A stretch of 64,000 bases of DNA from Paraburkholderia largidicola (lineage in GTDB: Bacteria > Pseudomonadota > Gammaproteobacteria > Burkholderiales > Burkholderiaceae), in assembly GCF_013426895.1 (NCBI RefSeq), contig NZ_AP023174.1, positions 2,046,001-2,110,000 of the forward strand, written 5' to 3'. The notes beneath the pieces were generated by a model. It saw only the letters and a program-made list of their open reading frames with translations. It was not told where the DNA came from and searched no databases. Of the stretch, positions 26,035 to 35,400 are shown in pieces. The first letter of the stretch is position 1. Each line of letters starts with the position of its first letter. The position numbers were made by a program, and so were the translations under genes.

Positions 26035-27531
26035 ATGGCAACACAACAGGTACAGGCCTCATCCAGAGCCGCGACACACACGCAGAGCGATTTTTCACAA
26101 CTGCTGTCACAGGAGTTCCGCCCCAAGACCGAGGCGGCTCGCGAAGCCGTTGAATATGCGGTGCAGACGCTCGCCGAACAGGCGCTGCGGCAGTCGACTA
26201 CGATCAGCGACGATGCGTACAAAAGCATTGAAGCCATCATCGCGCAGATCGATCACAAGCTTTCGGAACAGATCAACCTCATCCTTCACCATCACGATTT
26301 TCAGAAGCTGGAATCGGCGTGGCGCGGCCTGCATCACCTGGTATCGAACACCGAAACCGATGAGCGCCTGAAGATCCGCTTCATGGATGTGTCGAAGGAA
26401 GAACTGCGTCGCACCATCAAGCGCTACAAGGGCCTGGCATGGGATCAAAGCCCGCTCTTCAAGCAGATTTATGAAGAAGAGTACGGCCAGCTCGGCGGCG
26501 AACCGTATGGCTGTCTCGTCGCCGATTACTACTTCGATCACACGCCGCCCGACGTCGATCTGCTGGGCTCGATCGCGAAGATCTCGGCAGCGGCACATAC
26601 GCCCTTCATCTCGGGCGCTTCGCCGTCGGTGCTGCAAATGGAGTCGTGGCAGGAACTCGCAAACCCGCGCGACCTCACGAAGATCTTTACGCAGAATCTC
26701 GAATACGCGCCGTGGAATTCGCTGCGCAACACGGAAGACGCGCGCTACATCGGACTCGCGATGCCACGCTTCCTGTCGCGTCTGCCGTATGGCGCCCGCA
26801 CGAACCCCGTCGACGAATTCGATTTCGAGGAAGACACCAACGGCTCCGACCATCGCAACTATGCGTGGGCGAATGCGGCGTATGCGATGGGTGTCAATGT
26901 CAATCGATCGTTCAAGCTGTACGGCTGGTGCTCGCTGATTCGTGGCGTCGAATCGGGTGGCACCGTCGAGAACCTGCCGTGTCACACGTTTCCGACCGAC
27001 GACGGCGGCATCGACATGAAGTGCCCGACGGAAATCGCGATTTCGGATCGCCGCGAAGCCGAACTGTCGAAAAACGGCTTTATCCCGTTGGTACATCGCA
27101 AGAACACCGATCACGCGACGTTCATCGGTGCGCAGTCGCTGCAAAAACCGGCCGAATATTACGACCCGGATGCGACGGCCAATGCCAATCTGTCGGCCCG
27201 CCTGCCGTATCTCTTCGCATGCTCGCGCTTCGCGCATTACCTCAAGTGCATCGTGCGCGACAAGATCGGCACGTTCCGCGAACGCGAGGACATGCAGCGC
27301 TGGCTCAACGAATGGATCATGAACTACGTCGATGCCGATCCGGCTAACTCGTCGCAGGAAACCAAGGCACGCCGTCCGCTGGCGGCGGCCGAGGTCGTGG
27401 TCGAGGACGTCGAGGGCAACCCCGGCTACTACCAGGCGAAGTTCTTCCTGCGTCCGCATTTCCAGCTCGAAGGACTGACCGTGTCGCTGCGTCTCGTCGC
27501 ACGGCTGCCGTCCGTAAAGGAAGCGGCCTGA
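26035..27531 (+). CDS. tssC: T6SS sheath large subunit TssC (VipB)
   Basis: 498 aa. Landmarks are HHHDFQKLESAWRGLHHLV, KRYKGLAWDQSPLFKQIYEE, PFISGASPSVLQMESWQEL and the C-terminal QAKFFLRPHFQLEGLTVSL. It is the main sheath protomer and carries the N-terminal peptide recognised by ClpV. Full length for the family. A strong hairpin follows its stop before the tlde1-like gene. Confidence 0.98.
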   Translation: MATQQVQASSRAATHTQSDFSQLLSQEFRPKTEAAREAVEYAVQTLAEQALRQSTTISDDAYKSIEAIIAQIDHKLSEQINLILHHHDFQKLESAWRGLHHLVSNTETDERLKIRFMDVSKEELRRTIKRYKGLAWDQSPLFKQIYEEEYGQLGGEPYGCLVADYYFDHTPPDVDLLGSIAKISAAAHTPFISGASPSVLQMESWQELANPRDLTKIFTQNLEYAPWNSLRNTEDARYIGLAMPRFLSRLPYGARTNPVDEFDFEEDTNGSDHRNYAWANAAYAMGVNVNRSFKLYGWCSLIRGVESGGTVENLPCHTFPTDDGGIDMKCPTEIAISDRREAELSKNGFIPLVHRKNTDHATFIGAQSLQKPAEYYDPDATANANLSARLPYLFACSRFAHYLKCIVRDKIGTFREREDMQRWLNEWIMNYVDADPANSSQETKARRPLAAAEVVVEDVEGNPGYYQAKFFLRPHFQLEGLTVSLRLVARLPSVKEAA

Positions 27532-27559
27532 CCGGCTTCGACCACTCGATGCACCACGT

Positions 27560-27587
27560 GATCTGTCGTCGAAGCCGACGACAGATC
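27560..27587 (+). terminator. Perfect 12-bp hairpin between tssC and the tlde1-like gene
   Basis: GATCTGTCGTCG (27560-27571), loop AAGC, CGACGACAGATC (27576-27587). The stem is perfect but has no U tract, and the next gene starts 19 bp later with AGGAG in between. It may be an attenuator, an RNA processing or stability element, or a partial terminator separating structural genes from effector genes. Which of these applies cannot be told from sequence. Confidence 0.6.
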
Positions 27588-27606
27588 CACCCTCACAGGA
27601 GATGCG

Positions 27607-27969
27607 ATGGCCTGGACGTACAACCAGAGAACGGGAACGCTTACCGCTCCCGATGGACAGTTGACTGCAACGGATGGTTATTCGGGAGCGGGGCAAGGTC
27701 GCAACAATCCCGCAATGGAAAGTGAAGCAAACGTCGGTCCGATTCCTCGCGGAACCTATCAGATCCGAAGCGCACGACACTCGGTCCACACAGGACCCGT
27801 GTCGATGGATCTCGCACCGGGTACGGGCACCCACACTTTCGGTCGCAGCGCCTTTCTGATTCACGGCGACAACCTCACCCATACGGCGTCGCACGGTTGC
27901 ATCATCCTGCGCCGAGAAGTTCGCGAGCAAATCAATGGAAGCACCGACAGGAAGCTGATTGTCCAATGA
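27607..27969 (+). CDS. Tlde1-like (DUF2778) L,D-transpeptidase-fold T6SS effector
   Basis: 120 aa, no signal peptide. The start MAWTYNQRTGTLTAPDG and the segment GPIPRGTYQI are typical of DUF2778. The catalytic region reads LIHGDNLTHTASHGCI with H86, S95 and nucleophile C98, matching the YkuD-like HxxS-GCI pattern. Tlde1 proteins attack peptidoglycan stems by L,D-carboxypeptidase or exchange activity in the target periplasm. The gene lies between tssC and hcp and overlaps its partner's start codon. AGGAG precedes the ATG by 6 nt. Alternative: a cell-wall enzyme for self use, but the lack of an export signal argues against it. Confidence 0.86.
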   Translation: MAWTYNQRTGTLTAPDGQLTATDGYSGAGQGRNNPAMESEANVGPIPRGTYQIRSARHSVHTGPVSMDLAPGTGTHTFGRSAFLIHGDNLTHTASHGCIILRREVREQINGSTDRKLIVQ

Positions 27970-28472
27970 AGCGACATCTTCACTGCGCGCTTGCGCTGCT
28001 CGTTGCTGCGAGCCCCGTCTTCGCGCAACCGCTCACGCCTGCACAGGTTACGCGAGACATCCAGGCCCATGGCGCGCGCGCCACGGTGCAATCTCTGAAC
28101 CGCGCGGGACGCCTCGACGCGGTTCTGAACCAGATCGCGACGGGAAACACGGCATGGGTCCGCCTTTCGCGCAGTTTGGCAAAAGGCACTGACGCGGGAG
28201 ATTCGACCGGGCTGAGCGTCGCCCTTGCGCGGGCGCTGCCAAAGAATCCCAAAGCCGTGCTCGGCGTACTCGATGACGGGCCAGTCACAGGGGCGACGGT
28301 CGTGTGCAGCGTTCCGTTCATCGAACCCACGCCGCGTGAGATAAAGGACTACCTGGAGCGCGCCATTCCCGCGGTGAAGGGCACTTCGGTGTCGGAGCGT
28401 CTGCCGCAACGCGCACCCTGCCTGCGAGCATTGGAGCGCGTCGCAGAGCAAACATCAGCGCATTCATCGTAA
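27966..28472 (+). CDS. Periplasmic protein, probable immunity to the Tlde1-like effector
   Basis: 168 aa from the ATG at 27966, overlapping the effector stop as ATGA; the longer in-frame extension lies inside the effector gene. A signal peptide is clear (HCALALLVAASPVFA, cleavage likely after residue 20). The mature part is helical with two cysteines placed far apart (TVVCSVPFIEPT; RAPCLRALE). It resembles Tldi1-type immunity partners in layout rather than by a motif I can name. A secreted protein coupled to a peptidoglycan-attacking effector without a signal peptide fits cognate immunity. Confidence 0.8.
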   Translation: MKRHLHCALALLVAASPVFAQPLTPAQVTRDIQAHGARATVQSLNRAGRLDAVLNQIATGNTAWVRLSRSLAKGTDAGDSTGLSVALARALPKNPKAVLGVLDDGPVTGATVVCSVPFIEPTPREIKDYLERAIPAVKGTSVSERLPQRAPCLRALERVAEQTSAHSS

Positions 28473-28560
28473 TCAAAGTGGCAACCGCAGCGGAACAGAG
28501 CATCCCCTGATTCGGCAAGGATGTCCGTAAAGCTAGCGTTGGCAGCATGTTTTTTACTCA

Positions 28561-28569
28561 AGGAAGGAG
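28561..28569 (+). promoter_or_regulatory. Strong ribosome binding site of hcp
   Basis: AGGAAGGAG, 6 nt before the hcp ATG. Hcp is made in large amounts, consistent with this near-consensus site. The upstream gap of about 100 bp may also hold a promoter; none was resolved. Confidence 0.7.
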
Positions 28570-28575
28570 TACTAG

Positions 28576-29058
28576 ATGGCACAGGATATTTTCATCAAGA
28601 TCAACGGCATTGATGGCGAATCGCAGGACGCTGCGCACAAGAATGAAATCGAAGTGCGTAGCTGGGGCTGGCAGATCCTCCAGCAATCGAACATGCATAT
28701 GGGCTCGGGCGGCGGCGCCGGCAAGGCGACCGTCGAAGACCTGGCGTTCGAACACCTCGTCGACCGTGCAAGCCCGAACCTGATGAAGTACTGCCTGACG
28801 GGCAAACACATCGATCAGGCCGTGCTGACCATTCGCAAGGCGGGCGGCAACCCGCTCGAATATCTGAAGATCACGATGAGCGATGTGATCGTCACACAGG
28901 TGCAACCGTCGGGCAGCAATACCGACGACGGCATCCGTGAACAGGTTCGTCTGTCGTTTGCCAAGGTCAAGCAGGAATACGTCGTGCAGAACGCCCAGGG
29001 CGGCAGCGGCGGCGCCGTCACGGCCGGCTACGACATCAAGCTCAACAAGGAAGCGTAA
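28576..29058 (+). CDS. hcp: T6SS tube protein Hcp (TssD)
   Basis: 160 aa. Opening MAQDIFIKINGIDGESQD, then NEIEVRSWGWQI, FEHLVDRASPNLMKYCLTGKH (as adjoining family blocks) and VRLSFAKVKQEYVVQNAQGG. Hcp hexamers stack to form the inner tube and can carry small cargo in the lumen. Length is as expected. Placed after the tlde1-like pair and before tssJ, so an Hcp-borne route for the small Tlde1-like effector is possible. Confidence 0.98.
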   Translation: MAQDIFIKINGIDGESQDAAHKNEIEVRSWGWQILQQSNMHMGSGGGAGKATVEDLAFEHLVDRASPNLMKYCLTGKHIDQAVLTIRKAGGNPLEYLKITMSDVIVTQVQPSGSNTDDGIREQVRLSFAKVKQEYVVQNAQGGSGGAVTAGYDIKLNKEA

Positions 29059-29127
29059 GCACCTTGCCATATGAGGTCCGGCGCGCGCCGGACCTTTCCA
29101 CGCTCTACTCTCGCCTCTTTACTTCCG

Positions 29128-29640
29128 ATGCGCCCGTCCTCTCGCGTCATTGCACTTGCTTCTGTGCTCGGACTCGCCGCATGCGCGAGCAACGATCCCA
29201 AAGCCGTTCACGAACCGGTCAAGATGGACCTGACGGTGACCGCGTCGTCCACTGTCAATCCCGATGATCAGAAACGCGCCGCGCCGATCGTGGTGCGCAT
29301 TTACGAACTCAAGAACGCCGATGCGTTCAATGCAGCCGACTTTTTTTCTCTGCAAGGCAAAGACAAAACCGTACTCGCTGATGATCTCGTCGTGCGGGAC
29401 CAGTTTCAACTGCGCCCTGGCGAAACCAGATACATCGAGCGGAATGCGGAGCAGGCAACGACCACTCTGGGTGTCATCGCGGCATACCGCGATCTACCGA
29501 ATGCCGTATGGCGCGCCACCTGGTCGCTGCCACCCGCGCCACCGGCCGCGTGGTATCGCTTCGCGCCGAAACTCAAACTGACGATCAATCTCGACACCAG
29601 TGCGATCAAGATCACCGATGCACAACAACAGAACAAGTAA
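29128..29640 (+). CDS. tssJ: T6SS outer-membrane lipoprotein TssJ
   Basis: 170 aa from the ATG at 29128. A lipoprotein signal ends in LGLAAC, with C19 as the lipidated residue. The mature part is beta-rich, with TVTASSTVNPD, PIVVRIYELKNADAFNAADFF and LRPGETRYIERNAEQATTTLGV as typical TssJ blocks. TssJ anchors TssM at the outer membrane. An upstream in-frame start at 29071 would bury the signal peptide and is rejected. 12 bp separate it from tssK. Confidence 0.95.
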   Translation: MRPSSRVIALASVLGLAACASNDPKAVHEPVKMDLTVTASSTVNPDDQKRAAPIVVRIYELKNADAFNAADFFSLQGKDKTVLADDLVVRDQFQLRPGETRYIERNAEQATTTLGVIAAYRDLPNAVWRATWSLPPAPPAAWYRFAPKLKLTINLDTSAIKITDAQQQNK

Positions 29641-29652
29641 CGGACCCTACGC

Positions 29653-30999
29653 ATGAGCTGGTATAACAAGGTCACCTGGAGCGAGGGACTGTTCCTGCGT
29701 CCGCAACTCTTTCAGCAGCAGGAACGCTACATCGAGTATTTCGCACACAAGCGCGCTGCTCCCCTCTCGCCTTTTTTCTTCGGGTTCTCGCACTACGCGA
29801 TCGACACAGAAGCGCTCGCGCTCGGCAAGGTCATCGTCAAGTCGGCGAGTGGTGTGTTCGCAGACGGGACGCCATTCGATACGCCAGGCACTACGCCGCC
29901 GCCCGCGCCGCTGACGGTGCGCGCCGAACATCTGGACCAGGTCATCCATCTCGCCGTGCCCATCCGCGTCCCCAACGCGGAGGAAACGACGTTCGACGAA
30001 TCGTCGCATTCGCTGGCGCGCTACGCGGTATTCGATACGGAACTCCGCGATACGAACTCCGTCGGCCAGGGCCCCAAAACCGTCCAGCTATCCAATTTGC
30101 GGCTGCGGCTCGTGCCGCAGAAAGAAATGACCGATGCGTGGATCGGATTGCCCCTCACGCGGGTCAAGACGCTGCGCGCGGATGGCAGCATCGAACTCGA
30201 CGACACGCTCATTCCGCCCGTTTCCGGATACGGTGCAAGCGCGCTGCTGATGAGCTGGCTCGCGAAGATTCACGATCTCACCCGTCTGCGCGCCGATGCG
30301 CTCGCCAAACGACTCACAGGCAGCGACGGCCAGGCCGGCACCGTTGCCGAAGTCTCGGACTATCTGCTGCTGCAAACGCTCAACCGCTACGAACCGCTAC
30401 TGCAACATGTGCGGCGCGTCCCGACCACCTCCCCCGCCGATCTGTACGCGCTGCTGCTGAGCATGGCGGGCGAGCTCTCGACCTATGTGCGCCCGGAAAC
30501 ACGCCGGCCGCTCGAGAGCCATCCGCCCTACCAGCACATCGAGCCGCATGTCTGTCTGAAGCCTGTCGTCGATGATACGCATCTGCTACTCAACGCGGTG
30601 CTGGTTCGCAGCGCACAAAGTATTCCATTCGCCGATGCGGGATACGGCATGCGCAACGCGGTGGTCGATCCGGGGGAAATGCGCAGCTTCAATTCGCTTG
30701 TGCTTGCCGTGTCGGCGCAGATACCGCCCGATGCCCTGGTCCAGCAGTTTGCGATGCAGGCCAAGATGGGACCGTCCGAACGTCTGCCCGATCTGGTGCG
30801 CTCGCATTTGCCGGGCATTGCCCTTCAGGCACTGCCAGTGCCGCCTCGTCAGATTCCGTTCAACGCGGGCTTTGTGTACTACGAGCTCTCACGTACGGGC
30901 CCCTTGTGGGAGGCAGTCGCGCGGCACGGTGGCATCGCGCTGCACGTGGCGGGCGACTTCCCCGGGCTCAGGCTGGAACTGTGGGGCGTGCGCGGATAG
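29653..30999 (+). CDS. tssK: T6SS baseplate-membrane connector TssK
   Basis: 448 aa. Diagnostic start MSWYNKVTWSEGLFLRPQLF with QQQERYIE following. Further blocks are RLRLVPQKEMTDAWIGLPL, YLLLQTLNRYEPLLQHV and YQHIEPHVCLKPVVDD. TssK trimers link the baseplate to TssL and TssM. Full length. A short hairpin lies between this gene and tssL. Confidence 0.97.
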   Translation: MSWYNKVTWSEGLFLRPQLFQQQERYIEYFAHKRAAPLSPFFFGFSHYAIDTEALALGKVIVKSASGVFADGTPFDTPGTTPPPAPLTVRAEHLDQVIHLAVPIRVPNAEETTFDESSHSLARYAVFDTELRDTNSVGQGPKTVQLSNLRLRLVPQKEMTDAWIGLPLTRVKTLRADGSIELDDTLIPPVSGYGASALLMSWLAKIHDLTRLRADALAKRLTGSDGQAGTVAEVSDYLLLQTLNRYEPLLQHVRRVPTTSPADLYALLLSMAGELSTYVRPETRRPLESHPPYQHIEPHVCLKPVVDDTHLLLNAVLVRSAQSIPFADAGYGMRNAVVDPGEMRSFNSLVLAVSAQIPPDALVQQFAMQAKMGPSERLPDLVRSHLPGIALQALPVPPRQIPFNAGFVYYELSRTGPLWEAVARHGGIALHVAGDFPGLRLELWGVRG

Positions 31000-31021
31000 C
31001 GCGGCACGCTCGAAGACAGGT

Positions 31022-31039
31022 GCGCTTCGTGAGAAGCGC
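31022..31039 (+). terminator. Short hairpin between tssK and tssL
   Basis: GCGCTTC, loop GTGA, GAAGCGC: a perfect 7-bp stem with a 4-nt loop and no U tract, 28 bp before the tssL GTG. More likely a modulator of mRNA level than a full stop. Confidence 0.45.
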
Positions 31040-31066
31040 CCGTTCATATGACATCAGGGGAACACA

Positions 31067-32386
31067 GTGAATCCAGACTCAGGACTGCCCTATTCCAGTA
31101 CGGCCGTGGCACCGGACGACCGTCCCACGCACTCCGGTATGCACAGGGCCACTGGCGAGCCCGCATCCGATCCGAAACCGGATCCGACGGCCGAGCTACT
31201 GGCGAGCGTCCCAGCGGGTGAGTCGCCCGCTATGCGTCTGCGAGCCGTCGAAGCAGCACGCAATCCGCTGCTTGAAGCTGCGCGGCCGTTGCTGCGCGCG
31301 CTCGCCGACGTGCCGAACGATCTCGACTCGAAGAGTATCGATCAGTTACACGTGCTGCTGAAACAGGAGATGCGCGTCTTCCAGCGACTCTGCGAACAGG
31401 CCCGGATCCGGCGCGATCATATGATCGGCGCCCGATACTGCCTCGCGACCGCGCTCGACGAGTCTGCCGGGCAGACGGCCTGGGGCAAGCGGGAGACCGG
31501 CGTCGAATGGATTCGCAAGGGGCTCGCCACCGAGTTCCACGAGGACCGCCAGGGCGGCGACAAGATCTATTTGCTGATCGGGCGGTTGATGTCCGAGCCG
31601 CAGGAGCATCTCGATCTGCTCGAGGTCATCTATCGCATTCTGAGCCTCGGCTTCATGGGTCGCTACCGGCACGAGGCCGATGGGGCTCGCAAGCACGACG
31701 CCGTGCGTCAGCGGCTTTACAACGAAATCCAGACGCAGCGAGGCGTGGTGCCGATCGCCCTCTCGCCTCGCGCGCAGTCCGACGCGCGCGGGAAACGCAT
31801 GTCGTTCTACGACTTTCCGGTCTGGATTACGTTCGCCGTGCTTGGGTTGATATTGCTTGGTCTGTTCGGCTGGTTCAAATATCACCTGCTTGATCATGGC
31901 GCAGTCGTGGAGAAGCAGATCGTCGACATCGGCCATATGACGCCGCCACCTGCCCCACGGTTGCCGCACCTCAAGGAACTGCTGAAGAACGAGATCGACG
32001 CCGGCACGGTCAGCGTCGATGAAGATGCACGTCATAGCTCAGTCACGTTCAGGGGCGACGCGATGTTCCCGCCGGGCGGCGTCAACGTGAATGCAGCCAT
32101 GGGTCCGCTGATCGCGAAAATCGCCAGCGAAGTCGGCAAGGTGCCCGGCAAAGTCACGGTCACGGGCTACACCGACGACTTACCCATCAGGAGCCGCCAG
32201 TTCGCGTCGAACGATGCGCTTTCGGAAGAACGCGCCACCCAGGTCATGCAGATGCTTCAGGCCGCCGGCGTAGCCGCTGCACGGCTCGAAGCCATCGGCA
32301 AGGGGGAGGCGAACCCCATCGGCGATAACAGGACCGCACAAGGCCGCTCGCAGAACCGCCGTGTCGAAATCATGGTCACGCCCTGA
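31067..32386 (+). CDS. tssL: T6SS inner-membrane protein TssL with OmpA-like C-terminal domain
   Basis: 439 aa, GTG start at 31067 supported by AGGGGA upstream. A DotU/TssL cytoplasmic domain spans about 55-235 (ARPLLRALADVPNDLD; IGARYCLATALDESAGQTAWG; YLLIGRLMSEPQEHLDLLE). One membrane helix lies at about 251-273 (WITFAVLGLILLGLFGWF). A periplasmic OmpA/MotB peptidoglycan-binding domain spans about 310-439 (VTVTGYTDDLPI; GRSQNRRVEIMV). TssL with TssM and TssJ makes the trans-envelope complex; the OmpA extension anchors it to peptidoglycan without a separate TagL. Confidence 0.97.
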   Translation: MNPDSGLPYSSTAVAPDDRPTHSGMHRATGEPASDPKPDPTAELLASVPAGESPAMRLRAVEAARNPLLEAARPLLRALADVPNDLDSKSIDQLHVLLKQEMRVFQRLCEQARIRRDHMIGARYCLATALDESAGQTAWGKRETGVEWIRKGLATEFHEDRQGGDKIYLLIGRLMSEPQEHLDLLEVIYRILSLGFMGRYRHEADGARKHDAVRQRLYNEIQTQRGVVPIALSPRAQSDARGKRMSFYDFPVWITFAVLGLILLGLFGWFKYHLLDHGAVVEKQIVDIGHMTPPPAPRLPHLKELLKNEIDAGTVSVDEDARHSSVTFRGDAMFPPGGVNVNAAMGPLIAKIASEVGKVPGKVTVTGYTDDLPIRSRQFASNDALSEERATQVMQMLQAAGVAAARLEAIGKGEANPIGDNRTAQGRSQNRRVEIMVTP

Positions 32387-32414
32387 CCACGCTCATGCCC
32401 ATCGGGATTCATGT

Positions 32415-35400
32415 ATGAAGAAGGTGTTGTCGTTTCTGATATCGCGCTGGTTCTTTGCGTTCCTCGCGCTGGTGGTTCTCGGACTGTTGATCTGGTTTCT
32501 GGGACCCTTTCTCGCATTCGGTGGGCTCAAGCCCTTTGCAAGCGTGGGCATGCGCGTGCTCGTCATTGCGTTGCTGCTGGTTGGCGTGTTGCTCTGGCTC
32601 AAAGGCCGCTCGACGAGCATCGTATTCGGTGCCTTGCTGTGCCTGCTGATCTGGTACGCAGCGCCGTTGCTCAGTTTCGGACATACCGAGCCGTTCGCTT
32701 CTGTCGCGTCCCGTGTGATTGCCATTGCAGTGGTAATCGCACTCTTTGCTGCGTGCGGTCTGTACTGGGTCGTTCAGAGGATGCGCAGCGACGAAGCATT
32801 CCTCAAAAAGGCCCTGACGTTCGGCAACAGGAAAGATCCGTCACCCGCCGCAGGACGGCTGAAAGACGTCGAGACACGCGTCAACGGCGCATTGGCGCGC
32901 CTCAAGTCGATGCGTACGGGTGCACGCGGCATAGGACGGCTTTTCCAGGGCACCCGGTACCTGTACGAACTGCCCTGGTACATTGCGCTTGGCTCGACAT
33001 CCGCCGGCAAGACGAGCGCCTTGCTTAATGCCGGTCTGGCATTTCCGGTTGGCAGTCCCGCACCACGGACGCCGGGCACGACCGTTGGCACGAGGAACGT
33101 CGACTGGTGGCTGACGAATGACGCGGTGCTGATCGACACGGCCGGGTACTACACGCATCACGGTGCGTCGACGCAATCATTGCCCGCGCTCCTGGACAAA
33201 CGTGCCCCGGACGAAAAGAACGCCAGCCGCGATACCACGCGTCACAGCATGGACTTCCCGATGAGCGAGGCCGACTGGCGTCGGCGTATCGATGAAGGCG
33301 AGTGGCTTGGCTTTCTCGATCTGCTTCGCCGCCATCGCACGCGCGCGCCGATCAACGGAGCATTGGTAGCAATCAGTCTCGATGTGCTGACGGCGCCCGA
33401 CCCGTCTGTACGCGCCGCTGAGGCCGAGACGTTGCGCGAACGTCTTGGCGAGTTGCGCGCGAAGCTTGGCATCCGCTTTCCGGTGTATCTGATCATCACA
33501 CAGATGGACCGGCTGCCAGGGTTTGTCGATTACTTCGGATCGCTGACAGAGGAACATCGCGCGCAGATGTGGGGGTTCACGCTGCCCGTCGCTGGTTCGG
33601 CAGGTCAGGACAATCTCGCAGTTGCGTGCGACGGCGAACTGAGGCAACTCGTGACACGTCTTGCGAGCGGCTTGAACACACGCCTCGAGGACGAATACGA
33701 TACCGACCGTCGCCGACGCCTCGCCGTCCTGCCCGAAGCGTTCGCTGCCCTTGCCGCTCCCCTTGCCGATCTGCTCGCGCAACTGTTCGTCGATTCGCGC
33801 TATGACGATACGCAACGACACGCGACACTAAGAGGCGTGTACTTCACCAGCGCCCTGCAGAGCGGGCAAAGCGTCGTCGCCGAACCACTTACCGTCGTGC
33901 AGCGACTCACTGCTGGACGCAGCAGCCTCCTGAAAACGGATGTGGCGGCGTCGACCGGCAACCAGAGCTATTTCCTGCACGATCTGTTTGCGAAGATCGT
34001 GATTCCGGAGTCGCATCTGGTGCGTCCCAACCTGCGCTGGGAATACCGCTTCCGCTTGCTGCGCCTGCTTGGTCATGCGCTCGGCATCCTGCTGTTCGTC
34101 TGGCTCGCGTTGGGTATGCGCATGAGCTTCGGCAACAACAGCGACTATCTCGATGCAATCGCGCGCAAGACGCAGGCACTCGCCGCGAAAGTGGCCGAGC
34201 TGTATCGCGAGCCAAAACCGGAGGCCGTCCCCGACACGCTGACTGAAGCCCGCTATCTGCCGACATTGACGGGCCTCGACCTGTCCGCCCCCGATAGCCG
34301 CTTCCGTTACGGTCTGTACAGTGCTCCCGGTGTCGTCGATGCGAGCCGCGACATGTATCGCGCGCTCGAAGACAATCTGCTGCTGCCCGTCATCGTCCAT
34401 CGCCTCGAGGACGTCATCGCGCACGCAATGGCAAACAGGGACGCCAAGAACACGTACGATGCGCTGCGCGTCTACCTGATGCTGTACGACAAGGCGAAAT
34501 TCAGCGCTACCGATATCAAGGCCTGGGTGCTGGATGACTGGGCGAAGAACGACAGTGCATCGATTTTCGGCGGGCGCGCCTCGATGATCGAACACGTCGA
34601 ACAGCTTTTCTCTGGCGAGCGTGTCGTCCAGTCGCCGCTCATCCGCAACGACGCGCTGGTTCAGCAGGCCCGGGCGTTTCTCGATGGAAGCAATGCGACA
34701 CAGCGCCTTTACGATCGCGCCAAAGCGGACATGCAAAAAGAGGCGCCTGACGAATTCACTCTGTTGCGCGCGGTCGGCCCCCAGGCCGGCACCGTGTTCA
34801 CGCGGGCGAGCGGCGCCCCTTTGTCGCGCGGCGTGGCCGGCCTCTTTACGTTCGACGGCTACCGCAACCTGTTCGACAGGCGCTTGCCGGAATTCGTCCG
34901 GGCCGCACGCGATGACGACGCATGGGTGATGGGGCGTTCCTATCTCGGCGAGGCTCAAAAAAAAACGGCTGAAATCGTCAGCACGGCGACGGGCGGCGAC
35001 GATCCGCTGACGGAAGCGATCCGCCGGCTCTACCTGACCGAATACGCGCAGCAGTGGGATGCATTCCTCGCCGACATCCGCACGGTGACGGGAACCAGCC
35101 TCGCGTTCAATCTTCAGGTGCTGCGCCAGTTCGCTGCACCGGACTCCCCGCTCGCCCGGCTCGCGCGCGCGGCCGTGCATGAAACGACGCTCACACAGTC
35201 GATGACATCCGCCGACGGCTCGCTTCTGCAAAAGACCACGAACCAGCTCAGCCAGAAAGCCGACAAGACATTCGGCATCCGCGCGGAAGAACGCGTCGAA
35301 CGCGAACTGGTCGACAGCCACTTCGCGGCGCTGCGCGAGATGGTGACGGGCAACAGCGACACACCGACAGGAAACCAGCCTGCGAGCGCACAGGCCGGCG

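Noticed and set aside
26107..27966. Minus-strand open frame of 619 codons opposite tssC.
   Set aside because: tssC is full length with sheath motifs on the plus strand; the antisense frame also runs across the tlde1-like gene.
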